A stretch of DNA of 64,000 nucleotides, from the NCBI GenBank assembly GCA_024345305.1, contig BRON01000001.1, forward strand, positions 2,108,001 to 2,172,000. Direction: 5' to 3'. The notes beneath the pieces are model-generated. The model was not told the DNA's origin and made no database searches. It saw only the letters and a program-made list of their open reading frames with translations. Positions 11,707 through 21,949 of the stretch are shown piece by piece; position 1 is the first letter of the stretch, and the number at the start of each line of letters is the position of its first letter. Both the position numbers and the translations under genes were made by a program. Source of the DNA: Mrakia gelida. Its lineage: Eukaryota; Basidiomycota; Tremellomycetes; Cystofilobasidiales; Mrakiaceae.

Positions 11707-14700
11707 TCACCAATTCCGCACCATCGCACCCTCCTCCCATCGACTCCCCAAGTTCCGACTGATCGACGGACTCGAGCTCGAGCTCGCAGCGTCCCTCTTC
11801 TGCAATTGCTCCCTGAAAGGGTAGTCCACCGACAGTCCTCCTCCTCCTCCTCCTGCAATCGACGGAGGTGTCGAGATGCTACCTGAGGAGGCCGTGCCAT
11901 CGAAGTCGGCGACGATCATAGCGACGGGGAAGCAGAGCGGGTTGAGGTAGGCTGTGTTGGTGTTGGCCGAGAAGGAGGTGTGGAAGTGGTCTAGAGCAAG
12001 AAGTTGACGAGATCCGATGGGGAGGTGCTCCGCTACTCGAGCGATGGCGTTTCTGAAGAGAGCGAGAGAGGAGGGGTGAGCGGGGAGGGAGGGAGGAAAC
12101 GAAGGAGAGGAGGGTATGAACTTACCTGAAAACTTGGACTTCTCCAGCGAGGATGGACTCGTTGAGGGTGTCGCCGTTCTGACTCGCGATAGACATGTGC
12201 TTGATGAGAGTTTTCGCGCCAAGGTACCAGGCGTAGCTCTGCGAAGACGCGAAGCAAAGGCGTGTCAGTCGAAGTCTTATCGAACGAGACGAGGACACGA
12301 GAAGGCGAGACTTGCTATGAAAGGATGAAGGAGAGGGAAGAAGAAGTTGGTGGAGGTGAGGAGGTAGACCTGAGAGAGGAGAGCTCGAGCTGCGTTGAGC
12401 ATTCGAGGACCGGAGGGATCGGACGCGTCGCTTACTGTCAAAGAAAGGAAGACAAGGGATCAGATCTAATCGAATCGTATTTCGAAGCTGGGAAGCGACA
12501 CTCACAGTCGAAGTATCGGTCGTGTAGGGTGATGACGGAGACAGGTGCGAGTGAGTGAGCCATGATGAGATCGCGATCCAGAGCGCCGTTGGGGTCGAAG
12601 CAGAGTGGGTTGCTGAGGTCGGGGGGGAAGGAGCACCTGGGAATGAAGATTGGACGAAAGAGTCAGCTTTGTCATTTCAAAGGGAGGAAGATACTTAGAG
12701 ACAGACCTGAAGCTCTCGATGATCCCGTCCAACTGTCGAAAGCGAGCTGTTTCCCTGGGAGCCTCGATTCCCTTCTTGTCGGCTCGTCTCACAAAGTCGG
12801 AGACCTTTCGGAGGAGTATGGTACTGCGCGAGGAAGCAAACAGAGTCGTCAGCCAGCTGAAGTCCTCGTCAACGGAGCGAAAAGGAGGATCACGCGAACC
12901 CTTTGATCTGGATCGAGAAACTGTTCGCGTGCTCGGGACGAGAGGAGCTGAATAAGTCCTCGTCCTCGTCGTCGGCAAATTGAGTAGCGTAAGGAGGGGA
13001 AGATCCGACTGGGAAGGTGCTTCGGGACGTTGGGAGTCCCAAGTACTGGGGAAAAGGGAAAGCGGAGGAGCGATCAGCTCGAGCTCGACGCGTCGAGAGA
13101 AAGAATCGCTTTGCTCACGATGTCTCGGTCGTCCAAGGCTCCCATCCAGCCACAGCTCGTGAGGTGGTAGGTGTCCGACGTATAGCTGCAGAGAAGGAGT
13201 AGAGTTTAGCAGTCTTTTCCTCGAGAGATCTGAAGGATGAGAACTTACACGAGCCAGAAGAGGTTTTGTCGTTCGATCCTCTCGATGTCGTCCTCTGCGG
13301 GTTCGAGGATGCTGTCCCGAGGCATCGAGCGAGTAGTGACGGTACTGAATGTACGACCGTTGAGTCCGAGAGGCACGATGAGTCGACCGATGTCCATCAG
13401 ATGCAACCAGCCCTGGATCCATCTGATCAATAACCGACAAGAGGAGAGGTCAGCGCGGACAGGCAAAGAGCAGGAGAGGCGGGTTCGGGCGACTCACTTA
13501 GCCGTCTGATGAGAGTACATGGAGAGCATCACCGTCGCCTGCACGAGAGGAAGCCAGAGATCTGCGTTGTGCTTGTGCTAACAAGGAACGAAGGACGAGG
13601 AACGAGCGTGAGCTTGAGCTAGGCAGCTCGACTCGAGAGCTCAGGCTTCGATCAAGTACGGACTAACGAACCTTCGAGACGTAGAGTGATCCCCAGAAGT
13701 GATGTATCTCTCCCTAAAGAGCAAGATACGGCGGAGCAGCGTTAGCTCGCGGACTCGCACACTCGCACCGACTTTCGAAGACTCGAGGAGAGGTTTGAAC
13801 TGACGAAGTCTCCGTCGACGTAGGGAGTCGTCACAGCAGGCTTGGGTCCAAATCCATCCCAGCGAGGGTAGGCATCGGGTTCAATGGTGTTTGTCTTGGG
13901 TGGGAAGGAGAGGGATGGGAACTCGTCGGGGGGAAGGAGGGTGAGGTCGCCGAGGAATCGAGCGCTTGCCGCGCAGATCGCGTGAAGAAGGGCTGATGGA
14001 GAAGGAAGATGCTTGACAGTCAGCTGATGTTTAAGAGAGGCGAGAGCTAGAGTGAGAGCAAAGGAACTGACCTGGGTGAGGGAAGTGACGGTGGCGGGGA
14101 GGAAGAGCGAGACGCGTCAAGAAGCGGGCCTTGTTGAGCAGCTCAGTCGCAAAGGGAACCTTCAAGAAGAACGTTTCGACGATCATCTCGAGTTTCCCCG
14201 GGCTGGGGAGGTGAGGCGGCCAGCTGAAACGAGAGAGAAGGGGAGGAAACGACGCGACGGATCGAGAGAGAGCGGGAGTCAGCTCCGCTCCACTCGACTC
14301 CTCTTCCTTTCAGCCGAGTAACACGATCAAAGGAGAGGTTCAAGTTCTCACCTAGGCCACAGAAGCTGAAGTAAATAGTCCTCGGGCGACTCGGGGACCT
14401 CTGAACTGATTCCTGAACCTTCGGCGACGGATCCAGGTCGAGAGAGACCCAACTCCTCGTAGACGTCCCGAGCGGTCGGTGGAGAAACCGCGGGAGAAGA
14501 GTGGAAGGAAGAGGGCTGCTGAGATGGAGGGAAGGAGAATGAAGGACCTGGCGGGAAGGTGTCGGGGTCTTGCTGACTTGGTCGAGGCGAGAACGACGAG
14601 AAGGATGCGAGGGAGGGCCAGGTGGGAGGTGGGAGGTTGGTCGTTTCGTAGGTGAACTGAGGAGGTTGGTTGTGTCGAAACTGAGGGTGGGAAGGCGGTT

Positions 14701-15407
14701 CTGAGGGAGGGAAGGAGGGAAGAGGGAAGGGAAGGGAGGGTTGACGGTGTCGTCCGTCGACGGAGGTCGAAAGATTTGACGTTTTCCCTCCTGAGCTCTC
14801 TCCTCCCGTAGGCGTCGCAATCCCACTCGAACTAGCCAGTCTCTCCAACCCTTCCGCTCCAACTGCCTGCTTGAGCATTCCCTCCAACTGCTGTATACGA
14901 GATTCGAGCGCGCGAGCCGACGAGGGAGCTGGAGCGACGACTTCCTCTTCAAAGACGCAGTCCGGGTAAGGTGGACGTTCTTGACCAGGTTTGACGCGTT
15001 CTGAATATTCAATCATGAGGGGTATGCATGAGCCTGAGTTTCGGGTTCTGATACAGCGGAGGAAAGGGGGAGAGGGCGAGAGGAACGAGGAGGAGAGTCG
15101 GGACGGAGGAGGAAGGGGAGGACGAACGGCAGAGGTGGTTGTAGGTCCTCATGCAAGAGGTACAGACAGGCCGAATGGCATCGCACTGGTAGAAGGGAGA
15201 GCGTAGCGAAACAGCGAAGATGTGGACGAAAAGAAGCGAGAGTGAGCTCGGATGCAGGAGGGAGGGTGCAAGGGATGGAAGCTCAAACGCAGAGGTGAGC
15301 TCAACATGACGACTTACCTTCATCTTCCTCGACCGGCAGGAGATACACGCCTGGCCTCTCTTGAGCTTGCTCTTCTCAGAAGCGGCATCGGTGGGTGCTT
15401 TAGGCAT
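11707..15407 (-). CDS. Zn(2)-Cys(6) binuclear cluster transcription factor with fungal-specific TF domain
   Basis: Minus-strand gene of roughly a dozen exons from the ATG at 15405-15407 to a TGA at 11707-11709. The first two exons give CISCRSRKMK joined to CDAIRPVCTSCMRTYNHLC, that is C-X2-C-X6-C-X6-C-X2-C-X8-C, the zinc cluster that binds DNA. A short coiled coil for dimerisation follows (ALESRIQQLEGMLKQAVG), then a Ser/Pro-rich linker. The middle-homology (fungal_trans) domain comes next: ATELLNKARFLTRLALPP, HPALLHAICAASARF, and further on GWLHLMDIGRLIVPLGLNG and ERIERQNLFWL. The C-terminus carries a poly-Gly and a poly-Ser stretch. Such proteins are nuclear activators of metabolic genes; the target is unknown. 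The gene is divergent from the broken HD-domain gene, sharing a ~480 bp promoter region. Confidence 0.85.
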
Positions 15408-15885
15408 CTGCGTGGAGAGAGAAGAGCGAGTGGCGGCAACGTAGTGGGAGGGACGAAAAGGTGCTCAGTGGAGTCAGATCGGCTAAGAAATTAAATCTGA
15501 GCTCAAAGGAGACATACCTGAAGTAGATCTGAGCTGCGTTCTAGATAAGTCAATCAAGGGCCAGAATAGCGAATCCTCTTCGATGCTGAGCGTTGGGAGG
15601 AAGAAGAAGGGAGAGAAGGAACGCGGAAGCTCATCATTTGGTCGCCGAGGCTCGCCCGGATCGAGCCCTCCGAATCGCGCTTCTGCATGACAACCTATCT
15701 GTTTTTCTGTCAATTTTGTTCTCTTCCGAAGGACAACCCAATTTGCGAGTCACTTCGGACCCGAAACCCTTTGCCACTCAAGCTCCAAGCGACCCATACG
15801 AGACTCGCTCTCTTTCCGTTGTGACTCCAGCTCGCCCTCGTCTTTCGCTTCTCCTCAGAACCCCCACCTCAAAAGATCGCATAAG
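15408..15885. promoter_or_regulatory. shared upstream region of two divergent genes
   Basis: Lies between the start of the zinc-cluster regulator (minus) and the start of the HD-domain gene (plus). It is less GC-biased than the genes around it. No palindromic CGG zinc-cluster site could be assigned with confidence. Confidence 0.35.
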
Positions 15886-16921
15886 ATGGCTTCAATACCT
15901 CCTGTGAGCTCTTCGTGTCTGGCTTGACTTGATAAGATTCGAGATCTTGAACGGAACCCTCCCTCGGCTCACTCTACAGTTCGGCAAACTCGCACCCTCT
16001 TCGACGACTCCCGACGGGCTCATCCCTTCGTCTCGAGCTCAACTCATCTCACAGGCTGAAACGCTCGTCAAGGAGCACATGAAGAACTTCGACCCTAGTC
16101 ATGATTGGTATCATGGTCAGCTTTCCTCTTCTTGAGCTTTGCGAAGAGCCTCAAGAGCTCTGAAGGCCGATAGAAGAAACAAACCAAACAAGTCGGGCTC
16201 ACACTTTTCTTCCTCCTTCGCCGTCTCCCTTCTTCCCTACTTCCACTCCATTCTTTCCACCTCAAGTTGACCGAGTCCGTCGGACCTCCCTCTTCATCGC
16301 CAAATCCCTCCCGTCGTCCTCGCCACGATGTAACCTCCTCGTTCTCGAGCTCGCAGCTCTCTTCCTAGATCTCACTGACGGTTCGTTCGCTCCTTCGCCC
16401 CCTCTTCCTCCCTCTCTCGCCTGCCTCTCGCCAACTTAATCTCAAACTAGATCCCTTGTCTCGTCCTCTCAACTTTAACCTCGCCCAGCCAAATACTCCG
16501 CGGGCGAATCCATCTCTACCACCTCCCTTCTCGCTCCATTCTTCTCCACTCCCTTCGCTCTCTCGCTCTTCCCGGCCCCCGACCTCCCAGCTATTATCTG
16601 CAGGATCGTCGACAACGTCTCCTGGTCGAAAGAGCACAAGCTGAGAGAGAAGGGAGAGTGGGAGGACGGGTGGAGGGAGAACTGCGTCGAGTTGAGCGTC
16701 GTTCAGGACGCGGATCGGTTGGATTCGATAGGAGCGTTCGGTGAGTCTACGAGTCCTTCTTCTCGATCGGTAACGTGAAGGGGATGTTGACGGAGAGGGC
16801 GAGAGCTGCTAAAGTCGTTCGTGAGGAGGGTTTTGAGTTGCTGAAGCGTGATTTTCGTCCCTTTCGTTCGTCGTTGGACGCAGGAATCATGAGAGTGTCA
16901 GCCTACTCGGTCAAGATCAAT
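15886..16921 (+). pseudogene. 5' part of an HD-domain phosphohydrolase gene, cut at 16,921
   Basis: Exons from ATG 15886 join in phase: FGKLAPSSTTPDGL, then FDPSHDWYHVDRVRRTSLFIAK, LLVLELAALFLDLTDAKY, DNVSWSKEHKL and SVVQDADRLDSIGAFGI..RVSAYSVKIN. The order of motifs (H..H, HD, DADRLDSIGA) is that of the YpgQ/YedJ-type metal-dependent HD phosphohydrolases. Two faults stand out. The canonical His-Asp pair in the second motif reads Leu-Asp (LFLDLTD), which removes a metal ligand. The homology also stops abruptly after ...SVKIN at 16,921; the codons that follow are unrelated and the C-terminal third is missing. That missing part is at 25,823-26,531 on the other strand. The family's physiological substrate is not settled. 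Confidence 0.8.
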
Positions 16922-17157
16922 GAGCAAGCTCGTATGAGTGACTGGAAAGCAGGGTCTAACGGCAGAGGCAACAGCCAACTTAGGTCCGCCTGGTTACCGG
17001 CGCTGCGGATGGGATTGGGGCAAGAGAGTACTCCGCTTTTGGGCGGGAAGACTTGGTTTAAGCTTTGCCCCCAACTCAACCCGCCATCAACCAACTCCAT
17101 TCCTCTGCCTTCAAGCGCTCTTCTCTCTGCTTCCAACGGCTCAAGTTTAGGACGTGG
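16922..17157. other. sequence directly right of the left inversion breakpoint / GT61 5' flank
   Basis: The reading frame of the broken HD gene stays open by chance for ~300 bp but no longer resembles the family. This stretch is most simply the promoter and 5' leader of the GT61 gene that starts at 17,158. Confidence 0.5.
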
Positions 17158-19767
17158 ATGCGACTCTTGCACCGAAAGCAATAGTCAGTATGGCGGCTGG
17201 ACTTCACGCTTGCTGAGAGCTTGACCTCGCCCCTGTTCGCCCCCTTTTTTTAACGGTCCGCCAAACGTTTTTCTCCCTCTCCTTGCCCCTAGCTCTACCT
17301 ATCTCCTCCTCCTAGGATTCATCTTGATCATCCTCTACCAGCGCTGTTGGTCCAATCCCCCCTCTCCAGATCCCTGCAATTGTCGAAGTTTTAACGACGC
17401 ACCTCCCACCTCATCGGAACGGCCGCCCATCCAACCGACGACGTTGCTGGTCACTGAACCAGGGTTCCACGTCTTCGACTCCCTCTATCTCCGGAATGGG
17501 ACTATCTTCCTCCTCTCGCCCCCCGATGCGGAAGCGTACGATCCCGTCAAAGGTGGGGGCGGAGGGTTCGTGGACGTCAGGGACGTCCCCCTCTTGCCGT
17601 TGAGGATGATCTTATCCAGAGGTCTGCCACTCACTGCTCCAAAATCGGTCAGGTTGCCGACTGAACACGAGATCAGTCAGTCCATGCTTCCCACCCTGTT
17701 CTTGTCTCCCCTCAGCTCAAATATCGATGGTTCGTTTGCTCCTTCACAGAAGTTATCAAATGGGAGGAGCGTGGCGTGCTCGAGCTCGAAGGGAGGAGGC
17801 CTCTTCGCCTCGAAGGCACGACCGTGAGTTCAGAAGATGTGCGGACAGGCGCTGATCCGCGCCAACCTGACCTTACGCATGACTGGGAACTCTCCAGATC
17901 CTCGTCAACGACTCGGGCAGCCAGTTCTTGTAAGCCAAACCCTCCTTTATGAATCTGCACCCTTCCCTCCGCCCTTGCGCACCTTCTCCCCCGTTTTACA
18001 CTTTCGCCCTCTGCTTGCTGGTCAGACATCTCGCGCTGACATCTCATCCTTTCTCCTGCGCTCTAGGTCACATTACTACCACTGTAAGCAAATCCTTTCC
18101 TCAACTTCCCGCTTTCAGGACTGACTGTCGACCGATCTGGGGTCCTTAACAGTGTGGGTCGAACTGTTGGCTGGATCTTGGCGATCCCTGGTCATCAGTG
18201 CCGGTGAGGTGGTGGATCGTTTGGGAAACACAAACACTGCAGACCCAAGGAGGGTCTGGTTCTCTCACGGTATGTTCGTCGGGTGGCCTTCTCCCTATAG
18301 GCAGAGCTGACGGGGTGCCCTTGATGTTGCAGCGGATGAGACTCAGTGGAAGGATCACGCTGGGATCAACGGACATCTCACACACACGATCTGGCCATCG
18401 ACGTCGTACGAGCATCGGGTGCGTCGATCGTCATCCATCTGTCCCCCTGCCTAGTCTGTCTGGAAAGGCTTCTCATATCCGTCTTCTTCCTTTCTGCAGG
18501 TCGACTGGGAGGAACGGGCTTTCACCAATCTGACCTTCGTTTTTGACCGGATCTCGATCGTCGATCGAACGGTAGGTCCTGCTCGTAGGGTGAGCCAGGT
18601 TTTGCCCGCGAGTACTGATGCCCGGCTTGCTACAATTTCTTCCAGGCCGGCGGCGAGGGCTCCAAGTCTGGTGGGCCGGAGAAGTGGCTGCACAAGATGA
18701 ATGCCAACCTTTATCTTAGCTCGATACCGATCAACCCAAACTGGTTCCAGCCGTGAGTCAACGCCACGAGCCTCCAGCCTTGCTGCCGTCGCCCCTCTGT
18801 TCGTGGCCACTCCACCGACGCGCTGATGCCGCCTCTCGTCTTTCGGCTTCTATATCCCAGCTTGCGCCGCAAACTCATCGACACTCTGTCTCCCGCATCA
18901 CGATCGCCTCCCATTGTGCCTGTGATCACTTACATCTCGCGTCAAAACAGTCCCTTTCGGCGACTGAGGATACCGAGCCACGACGGTCTCGTTGCGGCCC
19001 TCGAAGAGCTTGTCGAACGGCGAGGATGGATTCTCGAGGTGCCTGAGATGCAGTCTATGACCAAGGCGGAGCAGTTCGGACTCGCGCTCAGGACGACGAT
19101 CATAGTCGGAATTCATGGAAGTAAGTGCTGGAGTGTATGGGTGGGAGACAGCTGGGCGTACGCATCGTTGCGCTGATCCCCATCCATGGCTCACGGTTTC
19201 TCAGATGGACTGTCACACCAACTCTGGATGGCTCCCACGCCTTGGTCGACTGTGTGAGTCAAATTCGTTCCAAGTTTCTTCTGGACGGTCCCGTCTCTTC
19301 CGCGATAGACTCTGAGCTCCGCGTTCTTCGTCTCGCTTTCAGTATCGAGATCTTCAAAGAGGGAGGATGGTGCGAGGACTATGCCGTCCCCGCTCAAGGA
19401 CTTGGTCACGGTCATTACGGCGTATGGAACAACCTCGTAATTGATACTGTTTGTTCCATTGTTCTCTTCTTCACTCCGTTTACCATCCGAGTTTTTTCGA
19501 GCTGACTCAACCTTCTACTCCTCAACCATCCTTCGGTATCGGCGCGCGGACCCTGTTCTTTAGGCCAAGTTAGTTCACCTCTCTACCTTCACTCATTTTG
19601 TCCCATTTCGCCTGAGCCCTTTGTCTCTTTTTTTTTCCTACCAAATCAGCGATCGTCGCGGAACCAATTGGGTCGCAGACTTCCATGGCCACAATATCTC
19701 AGTCGACGGGCCCGTTGTCGCAAAGCTCATTGAGAAGAGACTTGAGGGATGGAAGGCCACGTCCTGA
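17158..19767 (+). CDS. GT61-family glycosyltransferase, type II membrane protein
   Basis: About a dozen exons from ATG 17158 to TGA 19767. The first exon has only 26 bases (MRLLHRKQY). It joins at 17,293 to a signal-anchor helix (STYLLLLGFILIILYQRCW), so the enzyme should sit in the Golgi with its catalytic domain in the lumen. The lumenal part shows GFHVFDSLYLRNGTIFLLS, then TEVIKWEERGVLEL, ILVNDSGSQFL, HYYH followed by WVELLAGSWRSLV, VGIHGNGLSHQLWMAPTPWS, IEIFKEGGWCEDYAVPAQ and GHGHYGVWNN. The HG-N-L-H block followed by EIF and by HYGVWNN is typical of GT61 (DUF563/EOGT-like) enzymes. These transfer xylose, GlcNAc or arabinose to proteins or glycans; the donor here is not known. Frames agree across the junctions checked; the penultimate intron near 19,435-19,650 is uncertain and may hide a small exon. 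The gene lies inside the inverted block. Confidence 0.8.
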
Positions 19768-20035
19768 GAGGAGACGGACTAAGGTGTTGGAAGTTGGCGA
19801 CTCGAAAGAGGCATCACGTGGTAGGTTAGTAAACGCGTCCCGTTTGATCCCTGTGTCAGTACCCATCCTTTCTAACCAACTTCTGTAACCCACCTGCAGG
19901 TTATCTTCGAGTAGTTAGCTCAATACGAATAGATCTGAGCCACATCCCGCATGTTGAGAAGCGAGGTGGTCCTTGGGTGCTACGAGCTCAGGGGCGGAGC
20001 GACTCGAAATGAAGGTGGATGTTTGAAGAGAACTG

Positions 20036-20275
20036 CTACCTAGCTACTAGCTCGCGTACGGATAATCTGCCCATCTGGGGGAAAGGTGGAAGGAAACGGG
20101 AGACGGGTCAGTCACGGAATCTACGAAAACGCGACGCGCGACCGAAAGGTCTAAGAGAAATTGGACAAACCTTGGCGCCCGTGCCTTCTCCCAGCGACGC
20201 GTCCGCCAACCTCTTCTTCTTCTCTTGAAGATCAAGAATTCTTTGCTCGACGGTATTCTCGGCCCAAACCGCGCT
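20036..20275 (-). pseudogene. last two exons of a SNF2/Rad5-Rad16-like helicase (3' fragment)
   Basis: On the minus strand a segment ending at the TAG at 20036-20038 reads WAENTVEQRILDLQEKKKR followed by LADASLGEG. After an intron (about 20,065-20,163) it continues with MGRLSVRELVAR and the stop. 'ENTVEQRILDLQEKK' is the C-terminal end of the helicase domain of SNF2-family ATPases such as Rad16/Uls1/HLTF. The residues before WAENT do not fit the family, which normally has a '(Q)xRPVxVxRFV' stretch there, so homology breaks near 20,270. The helicase core is absent from this window. It is a remnant left by rearrangement, with no start of its own. Confidence 0.65.
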
Positions 20276-20340
20276 CCCTCTGCTCGACGAGTCCTCCCTC
20301 GCTCCCTTCTCGGCCTCCCCCGAGCTCAATTCATCTCCGT

Positions 20341-20905
20341 TCGCTTCTAATTATGGCCACAGGACCGATCTTCACTGACACCTCACTCTTCTTGCCCATC
20401 TTCGTCCTCGCAGTTTCCCCTCCCTCACCTTCTTCTTCACCTCCCCTTACTCTTCGGCAGCTCGCTCCTGCCCTTCCGAGTGCCCTTCGGACCGTTTCAC
20501 CCCACCAGGAATGCTCCAACCGGACAGAGACTCTCGCTGAGTTTCCCTTCCCTAGAATCCCCATCTCTCAAATCTCCTCAACCCTCGACGACGACGGAGG
20601 GAGGAGGAGACGAGGAACGCTGAGCGAGATAAATCTGGAAGAGAGAGTGAGCGAGAAGGTTCTGAAGAGGGCGGAACCACCGTATTTGAGGTGGTTGGTG
20701 GAGGGGCAGCTGGATAAGTTGGAGTTTATGAGGGAAGGAGTATCTTGTTGATTGGTGAGTCGCTGAGAAAGGGAAGGGGAGGGAGCAGGGAGGGAGGGAC
20801 GAAGAACGAGCTTACCTCTTTCTCGTTCGTTCCCCCCTCGTTGTGCTTTGTCGCTCAACTCAGACGATGGAAACGACGTATCGCTCTTCCTATCTCTCCT
20901 CACTT
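20341..20905 (+). pseudogene. decayed 5' copy of the PC-esterase-like gene at 55 kb
   Basis: The stretch 20,400-20,760 matches exon 2 of the gene at 55,090-57,571 in sequence and order: FPRIPISQ, then NLEERVSEKVLKRAEPPYLRWLVEGQLDKLEF beside DLEERVGEGVLERAGPPYLRWLVEGELEKLEF. A single-base shift after EFMRE puts a TGA at 20,749-20,751, where the intact copy reads GRSIVLIG. The following intron and the start of the next exon (DDGNDV against HDRNNV) are still visible at 20,864-20,880. Then the similarity ends and the whole catalytic and C-terminal part is missing. The N-terminal signal anchor of the intact gene is also not recognisable. It cannot make a working enzyme. Confidence 0.75.
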
Positions 20906-21949
20906 TTCGAGCTGAACAGATATTTGTTCGGAAGTACGACTCGTTTGGCGGTCGTTGGACTCGTTATCACTCGAGTCGTCGGTCGTCGCGTCTCTTCGTT
21001 TCTCTTGATCAATCTTCTTTCGCGTTTCTTCTTTCGATTACCTCCTCCCGAACACTCGGCGAGAGAGAGAGAGAGAGAAAGAAAGTTCGTGTATCATCGT
21101 GACCATCGAAACAAGAAGGTGAGAAGGAAAGCAAAACGAACAGCTACATCAGGTCGACCATTACCTCCCTCCTCGACTCTCGCGTTCCCTCTTCAACACC
21201 TCGACGTAGAACTCTTCCCCTACTTCTTCCAGAGTCCCCTGCCCTAGAGCTCCCACTTTAAAGGAGACTCATCTCAGATCCGTGCAGCGCAGGGTGATTC
21301 TTTACAAGACCCAGCTCCTGAAGAGTGGGTTAGGGAGGCGAGGATCTGGGCAGTAGGGAACGGCCGGAGAGGGGGTCAGCGAATGGGTGAGGACGAGAGC
21401 AAGACCTTCAACTTTAGAGAAGGGTTTCGGCTGAGCATATTGAGAAAAGACTGGCCTATAGCTGGTCAGAAGAGTGGGCCGCGTTTTGGTCGAGAAGAGC
21501 GAGCTGGAGGACTGAGAAGAAAGAAGGAAGGAGCTCGAGCTCGCGAGCTTCTGCAAACACCGACTCGCTACGAGAGCCCTACCGAGGCAGACGGCTTACC
21601 ATCCGCACTGCGTACATCCTCTTACCCCCACAGCACCGTCGAAGGCTGAAAAAGAAGCGCTGTCTGTCTGGAGAAGCTCGAAGCGAGATGGAGTCGTTCG
21701 TGATCAGCTTCACCTCCTGTCTCTTTTTTCACCACCCACCCACGAGGACCTGATGATTTAGCTTCCTACGAAGAGTCTGCTTCTCACCTTCAACCCCCAC
21801 CTCCAGTCCTTCATCAGCTTTTCGACGCAAGAGAGTGATTGAAGACGGACAAACCTTCGAGCAACGTCGAGCTCAACTTCCTTCCTGCCGCTCCTCCCCT
21901 CCCCTCCCCTCGGACCACTTCTGCTCTCGCCCATGTCTCGTCCCTCACC
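20906..21949. other. gene-poor stretch between the PC-esterase remnant and the arrestin-like gene
   Basis: About 1 kb without a supported exon. It contains a GA-rich simple repeat at about 21,060-21,085. The last ~100 bp upstream of the ATG at 21,950 are C-rich. A short open stretch at 21,380-21,500 has no recognisable motif. Confidence 0.4.

Noticed and set aside
16922..17224. Continuation of the HD-gene reading frame to 17,224
   Set aside because: Open by chance only; residues no longer match the family, and the true C-terminus is found at 25.8-26.5 kb.
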